Shown here piece after piece: positions 53,330 to 63,960 of a stretch of 64,000 nucleotides of DNA. Source of the stretch: Nematopogon swammerdamellus (taxonomy: Eukaryota > Arthropoda > Insecta > Lepidoptera > Adelidae); contig OX336337.1 in assembly GCA_946902875.1 (NCBI GenBank), positions 1,488,001 through 1,552,000 of the forward strand, read 5' to 3'. The position numbers and the translations under genes were made by a program. Each line of letters starts with the position of its first letter. Positions within the stretch are counted from its first letter, which is position 1. Below the pieces are notes generated by a model, which saw only the letters and a program-made list of their open reading frames with translations, was not told the origin of the DNA and ran no database searches.

Positions 53330-53410
53330 TCACGGTCATCTCCGAGTTATGTGGCTCGATGTTACGGGCCAAACGTATGGCCCATCCTAATGAGCGCTCT
53401 GCCTGGTGTG
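53330..53410 (-). repeat. Degraded relative of the 6621 MITE
   Basis: TTATGTGGCTCGATGTTACG and AACGTATGGCCCATCCTAAT correspond to the reverse of 6690-6745. Confidence 0.5.
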
Positions 53411-53813
53411 ACCCACCCTCACACACACGCACATAATTATGTGTAACACGCCTTGAATGAATGAAAATACATACATACAAAAATTACTTACAGTCACGTT
53501 ATAAAGGGAAAATATACTGGAAGAACCCTGCCACACTCTCTAGTTTTTACGCTTATAATGTACAACATTTCTGATTTCTACATAAAGTGAAATCAAACAT
53601 ACATCTGAGGCTATAAGACATGCCTGGGGATTATGAGATTTTTTTGACATTTTTCGTTGCGTACAAAGGTTGGCTGGAGAGAACGCCTACGGAGTAAAGC
53701 TGAAAGCTTTGCAAAAAAAATAAAATTTAAGTGCAGTAAATATATTTTGATTTAATTTAATGTATGGACACAGCATTTTTATTATGTGACATTGTTATTA
53801 ACATCCTTACCTA

Positions 53814-54032
53814 TAATAAAATCCAACGTCTGCTTTCTGTCTGAGTGTCTGAGTGTATGTCTGTCTGTCCGCTTATAACTCGAGAACCACTGAACCGATT
53901 TTAATAAAACAAAATTCTACGCATAGCTTGATTCTTCCCATCAACTATAGGCTACTTACTATCACGCTAAATGGCTTATTAGGTTAGCAGTGAAGTGAAA
54001 TATGAGAGCGGGCGGAGCCGCGGGCACAGCTT
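53814..54032 (-). mobile_element. Family F element, full-length, in cyclin D intron 1
   Basis: TCCTTACCTATAATAAAATC at the left and GGGCGGAGCCGCGGGCACAG at the right. Confidence 0.88.
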
Positions 54033-54700
54033 GTGTGATATAAATTCCTAACTGTGGGTTCTAGTATCAACTTGAAAAACCGACAAAGTTCTTAAATTAT
54101 ATCGCAAAGAGTTATTGCACATCAGCGCCCTTCGCACGGAGCACCACATCCACAACGAACGCAAGTGAGAGTGTTTTTATAAAACCCCTCACTGCAATCA
54201 GCTCGCTGCACGTGCGTGAGCTGGGGTTAGTTTTTTGCAGGACCCTCCACCTCCTGCTTTAGTTTAATATTCAAGGTTTTTTACGATCGATTTATACCTG
54301 TGCGTTGAACTCGCGGAAGACCTATGAGTTGGTTTATTGCACCCACATGGAGATAACAATTACGCAATTTTATGGCTTTCGGTCGCGAATACCGGACTGG
54401 TTTTCGAAGGTTTCCGACTGGTTTTAGGTTATGCCGAGAATGTTGTGCCATTTAGCTGATCTACATACACATATATTGGTATTAACGTTTTTAAAACCGT
54501 ATACTTACGTGGAGATCCATTGTCTCTGCCTACCCCACTCGGAAACAGGCGTGACGCCATGTATGTATGTAAAACCTTATATTTTAATATTCGTTCTGTT
54601 TTTAATGTTTCTGCATAGGAAAATCATACAATGAAATTATCACAAATATGAGGTATGGCCAAGAGGCCAAAAACCAATTTCAAATCATTCATCACATACA
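54033..54700. other. Cyclin D intron 1, unassigned DNA
   Basis: No coding or repeat signal except an 11220-like fragment at 54545-54575 (CAGGCGTGACGCCATGTATG). 54180-54260 is slightly GC-rich. Confidence 0.4.
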
Positions 54701-54709
54701 ATCATACAA

Positions 54710-54812
54710 ATTGCTTGGCATTCGCAAACCCGCATACGACCGAATGTCCATAGGCGTCGTTTGACACCTTATGGGTGGTCGGTGACATATGTCGCGATTT
54801 CAATAAACAAAG
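54710..54812 (+). mobile_element. LINE 3' UTR fragment in cyclin D intron 1
   Basis: GCATTCGCAAACCCGCATAC, GAATGTCCATAGGCGTCG and ACATATGTCGCGATTTCAAT match the 3' UTR of the jockey-like copy at 48609. Confidence 0.7.
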
Positions 54813-54949
54813 AATTAATATATAACAATTTGAATTCGCGGTTCTCTTAAAATTTCATCAGAGCGTATACCGATACGTGGCGACCCACCGTCTCCGGGAA
54901 GCGGCTGCAACTGTCTGTAGCGAAGTGTCAACAGCGGTGCACGTTGCAG

Positions 54950-55165
54950 GTGTGCGAGGAGCAGCAGTGCGAGGAGCAAGTGTTCCCGCTGTCCGTGAGC
55001 TACATGGACCGCTTCCTCGCGATCCGGCCCGTGTCCAGGAAGCAGCTGCAGCTGCTGGCGGTCACCGCCATGCTGCTCGCCTCCAAGTTCCGCCAGTGTC
55101 ATCCGCTGGCGGTCGACATCCTCTGCGCATACACCGATCACTCCGTCGAGCCGGATCAAGTCAGG
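54950..55165 (+). CDS. CycD: Cyclin D, coding exon 2 (residues 83-154)
   Basis: Acceptor GCACGTTGCAG precedes 54950. The 216-nt exon encodes VCEEQQCEEQVFPLSVSYMD, then RFLAIRPVSR, KQLQLLAVTAMLLASKFRQC, HPLAVDILCAYTDHSVEP and DQVR. This is the core of the first cyclin fold, joining exon 1 to form WMLEVCEEQ. K128 in ASK corresponds to the CDK-contacting lysine K112 of human cyclin D1. From memory, human exon 2 is also 216 nt and phase 0 at both ends, so the intron positions are conserved. Donor is AGG then GTGAGA at 55166. An alternative GT at 55160 fits worse and would change the length. Intron 2 is 5091 nt. Confidence 0.95.
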
Positions 55166-55255
55166 GTGAGATACTACAACACTTGCTTTCCCCGGTACTT
55201 CTCTTATCTTGAAATATCTCTTCTTAACCTCTGCCTCATCGGTCAGTATGTATGC

Positions 55256-55660
55256 GTCCACTGCTGGACATAAGCCTCTCCAATTTTCCTCCTGTCCTCT
55301 CGGCCTCTACAGAACCACTGTTTTTCCGCCGACGTATTTGATATGTTCATACCACCCCCCGTTTCCCTGTTCACGGCCGCCAGTGTAGGACACGGTTACT
55401 CCAACGATCGTCATCTCTTCGGCTGACGTGCCCGGTGCCCTCTGTCACTTGAGCTTAGCCACCCAGCGTCCAATATTTACTATTTTGGTGCGTCGGAGGA
55501 TTGCCTCGTTACGCACCATATCACGTAGCGATATTCCCAGCACGGTTCACTCCATTGCTCGCTGGGTAACTTTCAACCTTTGGACAACAGTGACCGTCAG
55601 AGTCCACGTTTCACACCCGTACGTCATAACCGGGAGGACCCACTGGTAATATATACGGGT
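55256..55660 (-). mobile_element. RTE-like LINE relic in cyclin D intron 2
   Basis: TCCACTGCTGGACATAAGCC at the left and GGCCGCCAGTGTAGGACACG at 55375 are the reversed C-terminal region of an RTE-like reverse transcriptase. The segment to 55660 (ATGGAGTGAACCGTGCTGGG in reverse) extends further into the reverse transcriptase than the other copies. Confidence 0.7.
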
Positions 55661-56341
55661 CTTTAAATGTTGCGGAATGCTAGACCTCAGGGCGAATTTT
55701 AACTTTCCGAAGGCCCAACGGTCACTTCATTATAATGTCTGTAGTTATTCCAGAATTTCTATTGCCACATTAACTATTGTCAAAAGTGGTACGCTGTGTC
55801 TCCAAAATGCATTAGACTTTCTTGATACGAAAAAGAAAGTCGTACATTACTCGTATATTTCCATGTTCTGATCTTGATCGAAAGATCCTAACACCCTTTC
55901 AAACCTGTCAAGACGAGCGGCAAAGGTCAAGCGTATAAGGTGATGTGTGGCCACGCACCTTGATTCCTGTGGTGCGCCACAAATTACCTGGTTTCCTCTT
56001 CAGTTCCTTCCTTAGAGGGTTCAATTATCTCCAAAATGTCACGAAAAATGCTTTTGATAGCGCCTGTTTCCTTAGCGTTGCGTGAAGAATAAGAGATGTT
56101 GTAATTTGTTGTACGTCATACTGGTCAGTACACACTGTGGTGAGATTCCACGTTATGCTGTAAATAATATTGTTTTTATGAGTGGTAGTATGGGTTGATT
56201 ATTTGTATGTAAGTGACTATAATACTGATAAGGTATGTATTTAACAAAGCATTGTGATTTGTGAAGATTGTTTGTCAGTTCTTCTTTGCATTTAAATAGA
56301 ACTGGCGGAATTTTCGACGTATCCAAGTGTAGGAATCCTAC

Positions 56342-57048
56342 CTATGGATGAAATTATATAATAAACAATACGAAATCATCTCATTTTATGTTTATCTTAT
56401 CTAGTTTAAATGTTTTATAACTTTCCATGGTTTAGGACCCTTAAGACTGCGGTACTACAGCGTGAGGCACAATTTGCAAAATTTGCCACATTTTCTTTTC
56501 GATTTTTTGTTCAACGAATTTCAAAAGTATATATATTAAAAAATCCTGTCTAAAAGTTGACCATATTTAAAAGTTGGTGACAGATTTTTATTTTTATTTA
56601 TGTCAATTAATATGTGAAAAAAAAATCACAAACGTACTATTAAATTTCCCTAAATACTCCGAAATGCTCTCTTTGTTTCGAAATTGCAGCTTTCTAAAAC
56701 ATTATTTTGAGGTTATACTAATTGCAGATGATGTAAAATAAAATTTTACTTCTCTTGACAGATTTGGATATTCGTGTAATGTAAATTGGTTTAACAAACT
56801 TTGAACAAATACTATAAAACAAGCGAGCGCTTCGCTATTCAATCAGTGCATTTTGCAGTCGCATTTTGATGCTGTAGTACCGCGCTCTTAAAATTAGAGC
56901 GCTTTTCATCGTTGACTATGGATGAAATAACATAATAAGCAATGCGAAATCATCTCATTTTATATTTATCTTAACTAATTTAAATGTGTCATTATTTTAC
57001 ATGGTTTAGGCACCCCTAAAATTTGAGTGCTTTTCATCATTGACTATT
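56342..57048 (+). repeat. 130-bp tandem duplication, one copy split by a transposon
   Basis: CTATGGATGAAAT ... CGAAATCATCTCATTTTAT ... CATGGTTTAGG occurs at 56342-56437 and again at 56917-57011. The continuation TTAGAGCGCTTTTCATCG (56895) recurs as TTTGAGTGCTTTTCATCA (57021). The TIR element at 56441 sits in the first copy. Confidence 0.75.
56441..56891. mobile_element. TTAA-target TIR element, about 450 bp, in cyclin D intron 2
   Basis: TTAAGACTGCGGTACTACAG at the left is inverted as GCTGTAGTACCGCGCTCTTA plus A at the right. Taking TTAA as the target, the inverted ends are GACTGCGGTACTACAGC with two differences. The neighbouring duplicate (CCCCTAAAATTT) serves as the empty site. This target type is used by piggyBac-like and some Kolobok elements. 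Confidence 0.75.
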
Positions 57049-57059
57049 TACACTGCGTT

Positions 57060-57231
57060 TATTAGCTTTTGCTTGCGGCTTCGCTCGCATAGCCTATGAC
57101 CATGCTGAAGGTCCTTTTTAAAAATATTGGCCAACAAATCGACGGAGTATTTTCGAAAATTACTTCCTACATACAAACTAACAAACTTACAAACTTTACC
57201 TCTTTATAATATTAGAGTAGATGTTTAGCAG
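57060..57231 (+). mobile_element. Diverged family F-like repeat
   Basis: TTAGCTTTTGCTTGCGGCTT then CGCTCGCATAGCC at the left and CTTTATAATATTAGAGTAG at the right follow the general layout of noncoding arthropod repeats with a GC-rich start and an AT-rich end. Confidence 0.5.
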
Positions 57232-57719
57232 TTGTGAGAGTGAGACGCGAGATCGATTAGAATTGATAGATTATGTTTGAGCTATTTGGGAATTGTAACA
57301 ATACAATATTTTGCTTCGATTGTTTAATATCTGTTTATGTCAGTCTCGGGTCCTTCAAGAGCCCACCTTTTGACGTAAATGTCTATTCACTACCTCATTG
57401 TCTAAGAGGGTTCCGGTGATAACTCCGTCCCCGGCGAGGGTGAGGTTGGACCTCCTTGAGGAACTTCCGTAAGACACGATGTGACGCTCGGCTAACTTGT
57501 CGCCTGCCGCGTAGCCCTCTCACCGGAAACCGTAATATAGGGGTAGGCAGAGCCGCAAGACATAGATCTCTGATAAGTTTTAAATTGGTCGCGTGTAAAG
57601 GAAATAGTGCTACCTACAACAAATTAAGCATTTCAAAAACCGTACGTAGAATCCGAAGTCGGATCTGCTCATTACATAGAATATGATATGACAAAGATGC
57701 GTAAGATCATTGTAAAAGA

Positions 57720-58075
57720 TTCATTAGTAAAATGGTGAAGCGCGTCACGGTGCGTGCTAACCGACTGCACTTTCTTTCATCAAACAGCGCAGGCGCAAAA
57801 TGAAACCAATCATATTCAGTCAGTCGGCGTGAAAGCGTCCACTGCTGGACATACGCCTCTCCAATCTTCCTCCAGTCCTCCCGGCCTTCAGCAGTACGGA
57901 ACCACTCCTTTTCCGCCGACGTACTTGAGGTCGTCGTCCCACTTGGCGGGTGGTCTTTCCACACTCCGTTTTCCTGTCCACGGCCGCAAATGTAGACTCG
58001 GTTACTCCAACTGTCGCCATCTCTTCGGCTGACGTGCCCAGTCCACTTCCACTCGAGCTTAACCACCCGGTGGCC
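57720..58075 (-). mobile_element. RTE-like LINE C-terminal relic in cyclin D intron 2
   Basis: - strand frames give VKLEWKWTGHVSRRDGDSWS, then GRGQENGVWKDHPPS, EEWFRTAEGREDWRKIG-type sequence and EAYVQQWTLSRRLTEYDWFH. The clearest RTE-like copy here, with two frameshifts. Confidence 0.82.
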
Positions 58076-58079
58076 AATA

Positions 58080-59815
58080 TCGACTACTTTGGTGCGTCAT
58101 CCAATCATAACATAGTAATTATCGAAATGATTGCCTTCCCACAGAACTGACCATTCCCACATATAACGGCAGGTGAGAACGAATCGATTAGGAGCTCCGC
58201 ACTCATTTGACTTTTGTCGTGACATTTCACACGAACACCGCGACAGGTGATCCGCTTCCGCTCCCTCCGTGACCTGTGTGCGTATACGCAGCCATCGAGC
58301 ACTCCACGATTAACCAGCACATGGCAAATTGACAACTCCGCCGATAAACCATATAAAATAACCGCACGGTAAGGACAGCCCGATGCATATCTCGAAACTT
58401 CTCCCACGAAGATGTGAATATAAAGTGGAAGAAGCATGTGAACGCCTCGCTAAACAGTTTCGGGGTTCGGCCCATAAGGCACGGAATTCAAATCGAGGGA
58501 CGAAAGGGCCATCCCACATGTCTTTAAATTCACATCGATCTAACTAAACGATACGGGAATATCAAATTAGGTTGGCGAGAAACGGGGAAAGCACTCGTCA
58601 GTCACATACTGTACTGCGTCTCCGTTACGCGTAGGTGACTCCGCTAAGGGTTCCCACTATTCACCCCCAGGCCTATCCAATAGACGTGGTGCTTTAGTAG
58701 ATACTCATCTTTTCTCATCGTTTACTATATCATGTCCCTCAACCTACAACAGACGATGACGTGATGACTGAGTCCATGATTATTAAAGTTTTCATAGATA
58801 AAGCCGAGATGAGTTGAATGAACTTCAAAGGACAAGTTACTGCCCCATCTCTGCCTTATCATCCCGGATTATGTAGTATCGTTACAACTTGTACCTACCA
58901 ACCACTACAAAAAAATGTTGTACTTCCTGAGAAGTTTAGTAGTGTAAATTTCTGGGAGTGCACTCTTGAAATGGATCACGGAACACTTATTCCAGATTTT
59001 TTTCACATTTCACACAAGCGCATATGGTAATTTCGCAGCGACCCCAATAGAAGCCACCCTTTACAGAATGCGACGACTGCATTTTCTTTTGTTGTCTTGC
59101 GGTTTCCCCTGCTCGCTCTGTCGAGACGGTTTCACACGAAGAAATTCGCCACGACGATTTTTACCTGAGGAAGCTCCGCCGGTCCGGAGGGACTCCTTTC
59201 CTTTGAGACACAATGGAGGATAATTGCATACCGGCGGTGGCGGGGGTCATAGGGGAATCGGCGGTCCCATCGTTAGGATAGTCTTTGAAAATAATATCTA
59301 TCTATTTGCAAATGCAACAACGATTTAAAAACTGGTTTCACTAACGTGTTTGTATTGCAACGGCGGCGGCGTGGCAGGTCAACCGTCGATTTAGCGCAAG
59401 TAATAAACTTGTGATCCTGAATAGAAAGAACATCCTGGGCGTAACGTGTAACCCGTAAAGTTTTCACCGTGTTTGTTTTGTACCTGCTCGTGCTGAATGT
59501 TCAACCTGAATAAGAAAATAAAAAGAAAGATGAAAGAAGGTCATATTGTAATACACGACATAAAGAAATGAATTGAAGCACAAGAAATATAAAATCTTTA
59601 AGTTAGAGATCCCATCCGTTTGGATGCCGGTTGATATGATTCTAAATAAAAACATGTTAAAATTATAGGACGCTAAACCTAAACCGGAAAAACAAGACAA
59701 TAAATTATACACCGGAATTTGCTATTTGATGATAGCTGATGTCGTCGGATGCTTTGCGAATATTTTCGATCTCAAGTTAAATATAATACGAAAATGTGAA
59801 TATACCTGGCAGATG
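58080..59815. other. Cyclin D intron 2, unassigned DNA
   Basis: Mixed composition with several 60-110 codon frames on both strands (for example 58105-58437 on -, 58966-59223 on +). None has a recognised domain or a clear splice pair. An unrecognised mobile element or a nested gene is possible. Confidence 0.35.
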
Positions 59816-60216
59816 TTTTTTATGTAATCCGGAATGGGTGGCAGAGTCGGAGGAGCCAAAGGACATGCTCCGATCAGCCAATATCACCTCCGAGAAGGTA
59901 GGTGCTATATCGGAGACTTCCCAGGATTGCTGGCTATACTGGAGTAGAGGAGAACACAACAGAGGCTGCTATGCGGCCATCTTACATCCAGTACGGTGGT
60001 ACCAACCCAGTCGGCTACAATTTGAGCCTACCACCTAGTAAGGGGCAAGGGAAGGGACCTACAGTTTTACACCGGCTCCGAGCGGTGAAGCAGCAGGTGT
60101 AGGTATGCACGTAATTTTTTTCGTCAGAAAAAACTCATTAGTACACGCCGACCGGATTCGAACCTCGGACCTCTGGCATGAGAAGCCGATGCCCAAACCA
60201 CTCGGCCACCCGCCGC
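59816..60216 (-). mobile_element. SINE family A, full-length, just upstream of cyclin D exon 3
   Basis: The reversed A-tail is at 59816. Body and central domain follow (TAAGGGGCAAGGGAAGGG, ...), then the tRNA-like head with reversed B box GGATTCGAACC ending at 60216. Only 40 nt separate it from exon 3. Confidence 0.9.
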
Positions 60217-60256
60217 TAAGTAAGGAATAAAATTAACAATTCGGTATGCGTTCCAG

Positions 60257-60413
60257 CAATGGGAGGTGATGCTGCTGCAATGTCTGAACTGGCAGCTGTC
60301 TGTGGTGACGGCCTTTGACTTCGTGGAGCCCCTGCTCGCGAGGGTACCCTGGGGCCGCTCCAACCCGCTGGTGCGGCGGCACGCACACACGCTCATCTCC
60401 GTCTGCTATTCCG
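60257..60413 (+). CDS. CycD: Cyclin D, coding exon 3 (residues 155-206)
   Basis: Acceptor TGCGTTCCAG precedes 60257. The exon encodes QWEVMLLQCLNWQLSVVTAF, then DFVEPLLARVPWGRSNPLV and RRHAHTLISVCYS. It ends the first cyclin fold and starts the second (human: QMELLLVNKLKW, DFIEHFL, RKHAQTF). E157 corresponds to the CDK-contacting E141 of human cyclin D1. After 157 nt the exon ends in phase 1 at a strong donor GTGAGT (60414). From memory, human exon 3 is 160 nt and also phase 1. The remaining second fold and C-terminal degron region are not in the window. Confidence 0.94.
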
Positions 60414-60699
60414 GTGAGTTTTACGATCATTATTTATTCTTCGATTGTATCTTTCTTATCTACTTCAACAAGCGAATCATCAATGGACTTAGGTATTGTT
60501 GTACTTTGAGCGTTCATCAAATGTTCTACAGTTCGATTATTATAACACTGGAGACCTGTAAGTAATTCATATTATTGACTACTGACTAGAGCTTTTAATG
60601 ACTCGATGTTGGAGTATTGAGCTATTACTATTGTCGTTGTTCTGAGGAACAAGCTTCTCTGAAGGCAAAGACGAAAATCTTCACATGTTTTTTTCCTTA

Positions 60700-60850
60700 C
60701 ACCACACCGCAGTCTCGCAGGCATAATTTGCACTAGACTTCTTCGAACCGCACGATTTTCGGAATTGTTCATAACTGGCACTACAAAGGTGTGGAGTGGA
60801 CTTCCGGGGTACATCATTTCCTGCTGCTACGATCTAAACTACTTCTTTAA
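60700..60850 (+). mobile_element. LINE RT C-terminal relic in cyclin D intron 3
   Basis: CGCACGATTTTCGGAATTGT then ACAAAGGTGTGGAGTGGACT (TKVWSGLPG) parallels 22150-22220. Confidence 0.55.
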
Positions 60851-61283
60851 GATACCCGTATTATTTTTTAATAGCTATTTACGTAACCAGAGGTGAAAGG
60901 TTATGTCAAGCTTACAGAAAGTTAGTGAGAGCTTATACAGTTCCTCGCCTCGATACTATTGGTTCAATGATCGGGTTCACCCAACGCTGTTATCGCTTCT
61001 CCCATTCATCTCTAATGGCGGACTCACGAGCTCTAGTTTGTTTGTTTGTTTTCGAAACTTTCTCCTCGACTAGTCAATATGATTAACGTTTTCTCTTTAA
61101 ATAAACTGGATCGTTTTCAATTTTATGGTTACTTACGTCAAAAGAGGAAAAAAAACTCAATCCTTATAGGATCACTCTTCTGTCTGTCTGTCCGTCTGTC
61201 ACGGCATATTTTCTCCGAATCTACTGGACGAAAAAAGTTGAAATTTGTTATATATAAAGTTTTGATGGCTCAATCGTGTATAG

Positions 61284-61764
61284 CAGTGGTGCCCAAACGG
61301 TCGATCGCGATCGAGCGGTCGATCGCAAGAGGCTTTTAGGTCGATCGCTGAAAATATGTAGAGTATATGTTTTTTTAAATATCTCGTAGTTGACGTTGTT
61401 TTGTTGTATTATATTTTAAAATGCGAAACTTTGTAATTGGCTTTCCTAGTTGTAATTTTAATTTTTAAAATATCCATGTGTATAGCTGTTAAGTTTCCTT
61501 ATCCTTAAATAAATAAACAAAGAAGTGACTTGTAGAAACATCAAAGAATTTCATCATATTTGATGTGACTAAGATTTTCCGGGTGGACAAGGACTAGTAT
61601 ACTAGGTAGTAACAAATATAAAGGATGTAATGAACATAGCTTTCAATTCAAACAAAAATGACTACAAATTATAGAACAACGAAAGCTTTTGGCACAAGTG
61701 TCGATCTCACAACCTTAAATTTTTTGTAGGGAGATCTTCATAGAAAAAAGTATGGGCACCACTG
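61284..61764. mobile_element. hAT-like non-autonomous element, 481 bp
   Basis: Ends CAGTGGTGCCCA and its inverse TGGGCACCACTG, flanked on both sides by the 8-bp duplication GTGTATAG (61276-61283 and 61765-61772). The end sequence and duplication length fit the hAT superfamily. GTCGATCGCGATCGAGCGG near the left is partly palindromic. Confidence 0.88.
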
Positions 61765-61853
61765 GTGTATAGCGTTAATTTCTGGGAGACAAATTAGAAA
61801 GTTAAAAAAATACATTGTTTTTTCAATTCATCAATATACAACAATCGAGCATT

Positions 61854-61891
61854 CCCCCCCCCCCCCCTCCCCCCCCCCCCCCCCCCCCCCC
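61854..61891 (+). repeat. Poly-C run with one T, 38 nt
   Basis: C tract interrupted once, at 61868. Confidence 0.95.
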
Positions 61892-62744
61892 GATTACCTC
61901 CGGAACTACTGAGTCTACTTATAGTTTACAGGAAAACCTAAACGTCCTTAATCCTTAGTCTTAAAGTTCTCACCGAAAACGGAATTGTACGGAATCCTCT
62001 CCACGCCAGCTCGGCTCGCACTTGGCCTTTGTCGGGACTGTTCCTTCTGTAAACTTTCTCGTTTATTATGGCTTACCTTGTTTAGTGTTCTGTCCCGTAT
62101 TCGTGTTCTTGTTGTTCTTCATGTATTACATCAAAAAACAAATGCTACCTTTGCATAACAGATACCTTAGTGCTAAACACACTAACTGGTGTCTAAAACT
62201 AGTAATATATATATTTTTTGTATTATGTATAGATACATAGAAAAAAACATAAGTAACATTATCTTATACTTCAACAAAAATAAAAATAAAATGTAGGTAC
62301 TACCCGCTGTCCTCTGCAGCAGTCTACGGACTAGTGCAGGACAGTACCTACATTGGAAGTGTATTAATATTGAATAAATAATTTTTACTTTTACTTTTAT
62401 ATTAATATTTTCGAAGAGATTTTCCACGGAAACCTTGGAATTAGGAGTTAGCACTTAGCAGCTTTTCGGTTCAGTGTAACCGGTCCAGTCCGGTGTGACT
62501 TTCGATCGGGGCGGGGGGTGGAGGAGAGGGTCGCACATGCCTTCACTGCCCTCCAACCCTCTGTGTTACATATAACTATACTACTAGGTATATTATGTAG
62601 GTAGGTACACACCGCAGCATGCGGCCCTGATATAGCGATAACAGGACACCTTGTGTGCAGTGGACATAACTAATCTGTATAGGGTGTTTCTACAGGGAAT
62701 GTAACATTTATTTTATGTTGCTGTTGCTGATTTTTAGGATCCAT
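61892..62744. other. Cyclin D intron 3, AT-rich with one hairpin
   Basis: A hairpin at 62287-62355 pairs AATGTAGGTACT and CTGTCCT with AGGACAG and AGTACCTACATT. A GC-rich patch at 62500-62530. No coding signal, in particular no candidate for the missing cyclin D exon. Confidence 0.45.
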
Positions 62745-63122
62745 AAGGAAGCCTATTACGCAGCCTACGTCGTATGTCTGTCTGTCCGTCCGTCCGTCCG
62801 AGGGCTGTATCTCTTCAACCGTAATAGGTAGCCCGTTGAATTTTCACAGAATATGTGTTATTAAGGACGATATAATATAACAACAAATAATAAAAATAAG
62901 AAAAACTAAAAAATTTACGGGGGTTCCCATAGAAGAAACTAAAAAGTGTATACGCGTCATCTACCGAAAAGAGTATGAAGCATTTGAACTAATCATGAAT
63001 TTTAACTAATACGAAGCATTTCATAAACACGCCATAAATGGCGTGAGTTGCGCTGAAAAATGGCATAGCGATATGGAACCCTCGGTGCGCGAGTTCGACT
63101 CGCACTTGTCTGGTTTTTTTTT
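62745..63122 (-). mobile_element. Family G element, reversed, full-length
   Basis: AAGGAAGCCTATTACGCAGC at the left. GTAATAGGTAGCCCGTTGAA inside, and GCGCGAGTTCGACTCGCACT then a T-run at the right, the tRNA-like end. Confidence 0.83.
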
Positions 63123-63206
63123 ACGATTCCTTATCCATACGGAAGGGAAAGATCACAATAGATCTTCCTAGCTCGCAGTAACGACAGGGCTCAGGGGCCC
63201 TAACTA

Positions 63207-63270
63207 AGGCTTCCGTATGGAATTATGATTTAAAGTGTGAACTTTAAATCATAATTCCATACGGAAGCCT
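63207..63270. repeat. Perfect 30-bp-arm palindrome
   Basis: AGGCTTCCGTATGGAATTAT then GATTTAAAGT, spacer GTGA, then the exact complement. It lies at the border of the next family G copy. Confidence 0.93.
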
Positions 63271-63455
63271 ATTACACAGTCTACGTCGTCTGTCTGTCTG
63301 CCTGTCCGTCCGAGTGCTGTATCTGTTGAACCGTAATAGGTAGCCGGTTGGAATTGTCACAGAATATGTATTATTATGGCCGATATGTCAATAAGTAATA
63401 AAACAAGCTTAAAGTAAATAATTAACAGGGTCCCCATACAAGAAACGTGCTAAGA
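63261..63455 (-). mobile_element. Family G element, partial
   Basis: GAAGCCTATTACACAGTCTA and GTAATAGGTAGCCGGTTGGA. It stops at CATACAAGAAACGTG without the tRNA-like end. Confidence 0.75.
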
Positions 63456-63480
63456 ATCGATTAGTACATATTCACCCTAC

Positions 63481-63725
63481 TACCGTGTGGGGCCGGTACT
63501 TTAAAAGAATAGCCCCACTGCATCTCTTCCCATGTATGTCGTAAAAGGCGACTAAGGGATATGACTCCCTTCTTATATTACTAGGTGGTAGGGTTTAACC
63601 CGCCCGGGTTGGTACCACCGCACTGAACGAAAGTCGGTCGAAACGGCTATGTAAATAGTTTGTGTTTTCCGTCCAGCTCAGTGTAGCCGGCACGACCGAA
63701 GGGAAGCCCTGACGTGGCGCCAAAG
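63481..63725 (+). mobile_element. SINE family B, short subtype, 3'-truncated
   Basis: The 5' module, ATATGACTCCCTTCTTATAT and central domain as at 35651. It breaks off at GACGTGGCGCCAAAGTC, where an unrelated dispersed 3'-end module begins. Confidence 0.8.
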
Positions 63726-63734
63726 TCAGAACTC

Positions 63735-63960
63735 TCAGCAAAATTGTTAATCTTGCTCTCAAGCTGTGTTTTCGATAGACTATGGACGGTGTTATTATGG
63801 GGCTAGTCACTAAAAACCTGTGTATAAAAAAATACCGTGCCAAGTTTCTTGTCGGTTCTTCTTCGCGGGTGTAATCGAACCGGATAGAACAAATTGTGAC
63901 AAGTTCGAGTGCAGTCTAGCTGCCATATGAATGATCAATAAACAATACAATACAATACAA
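63735..63960 (-). repeat. Dispersed 3'-end module (LINE tail-like)
   Basis: AATTGTTAATCTTGCTCTCA is the reverse of 26443-26465. TTTCTTGTCGGTTCTTCTTC then GGGTGTAATCGAACCGG is the reverse of 21545-21590 and resembles 48150-48200. CAATACAATACAATAC ends it. Confidence 0.5.

Noticed and set aside
54815..55261. 148-codon open frame on the - strand
   Set aside because: It is the antisense shadow of cyclin D exon 2.
60124..60430. Open frames on the - strand over cyclin D exon 3 and the SINE
   Set aside because: Antisense of the exon and of the tRNA-like SINE head.
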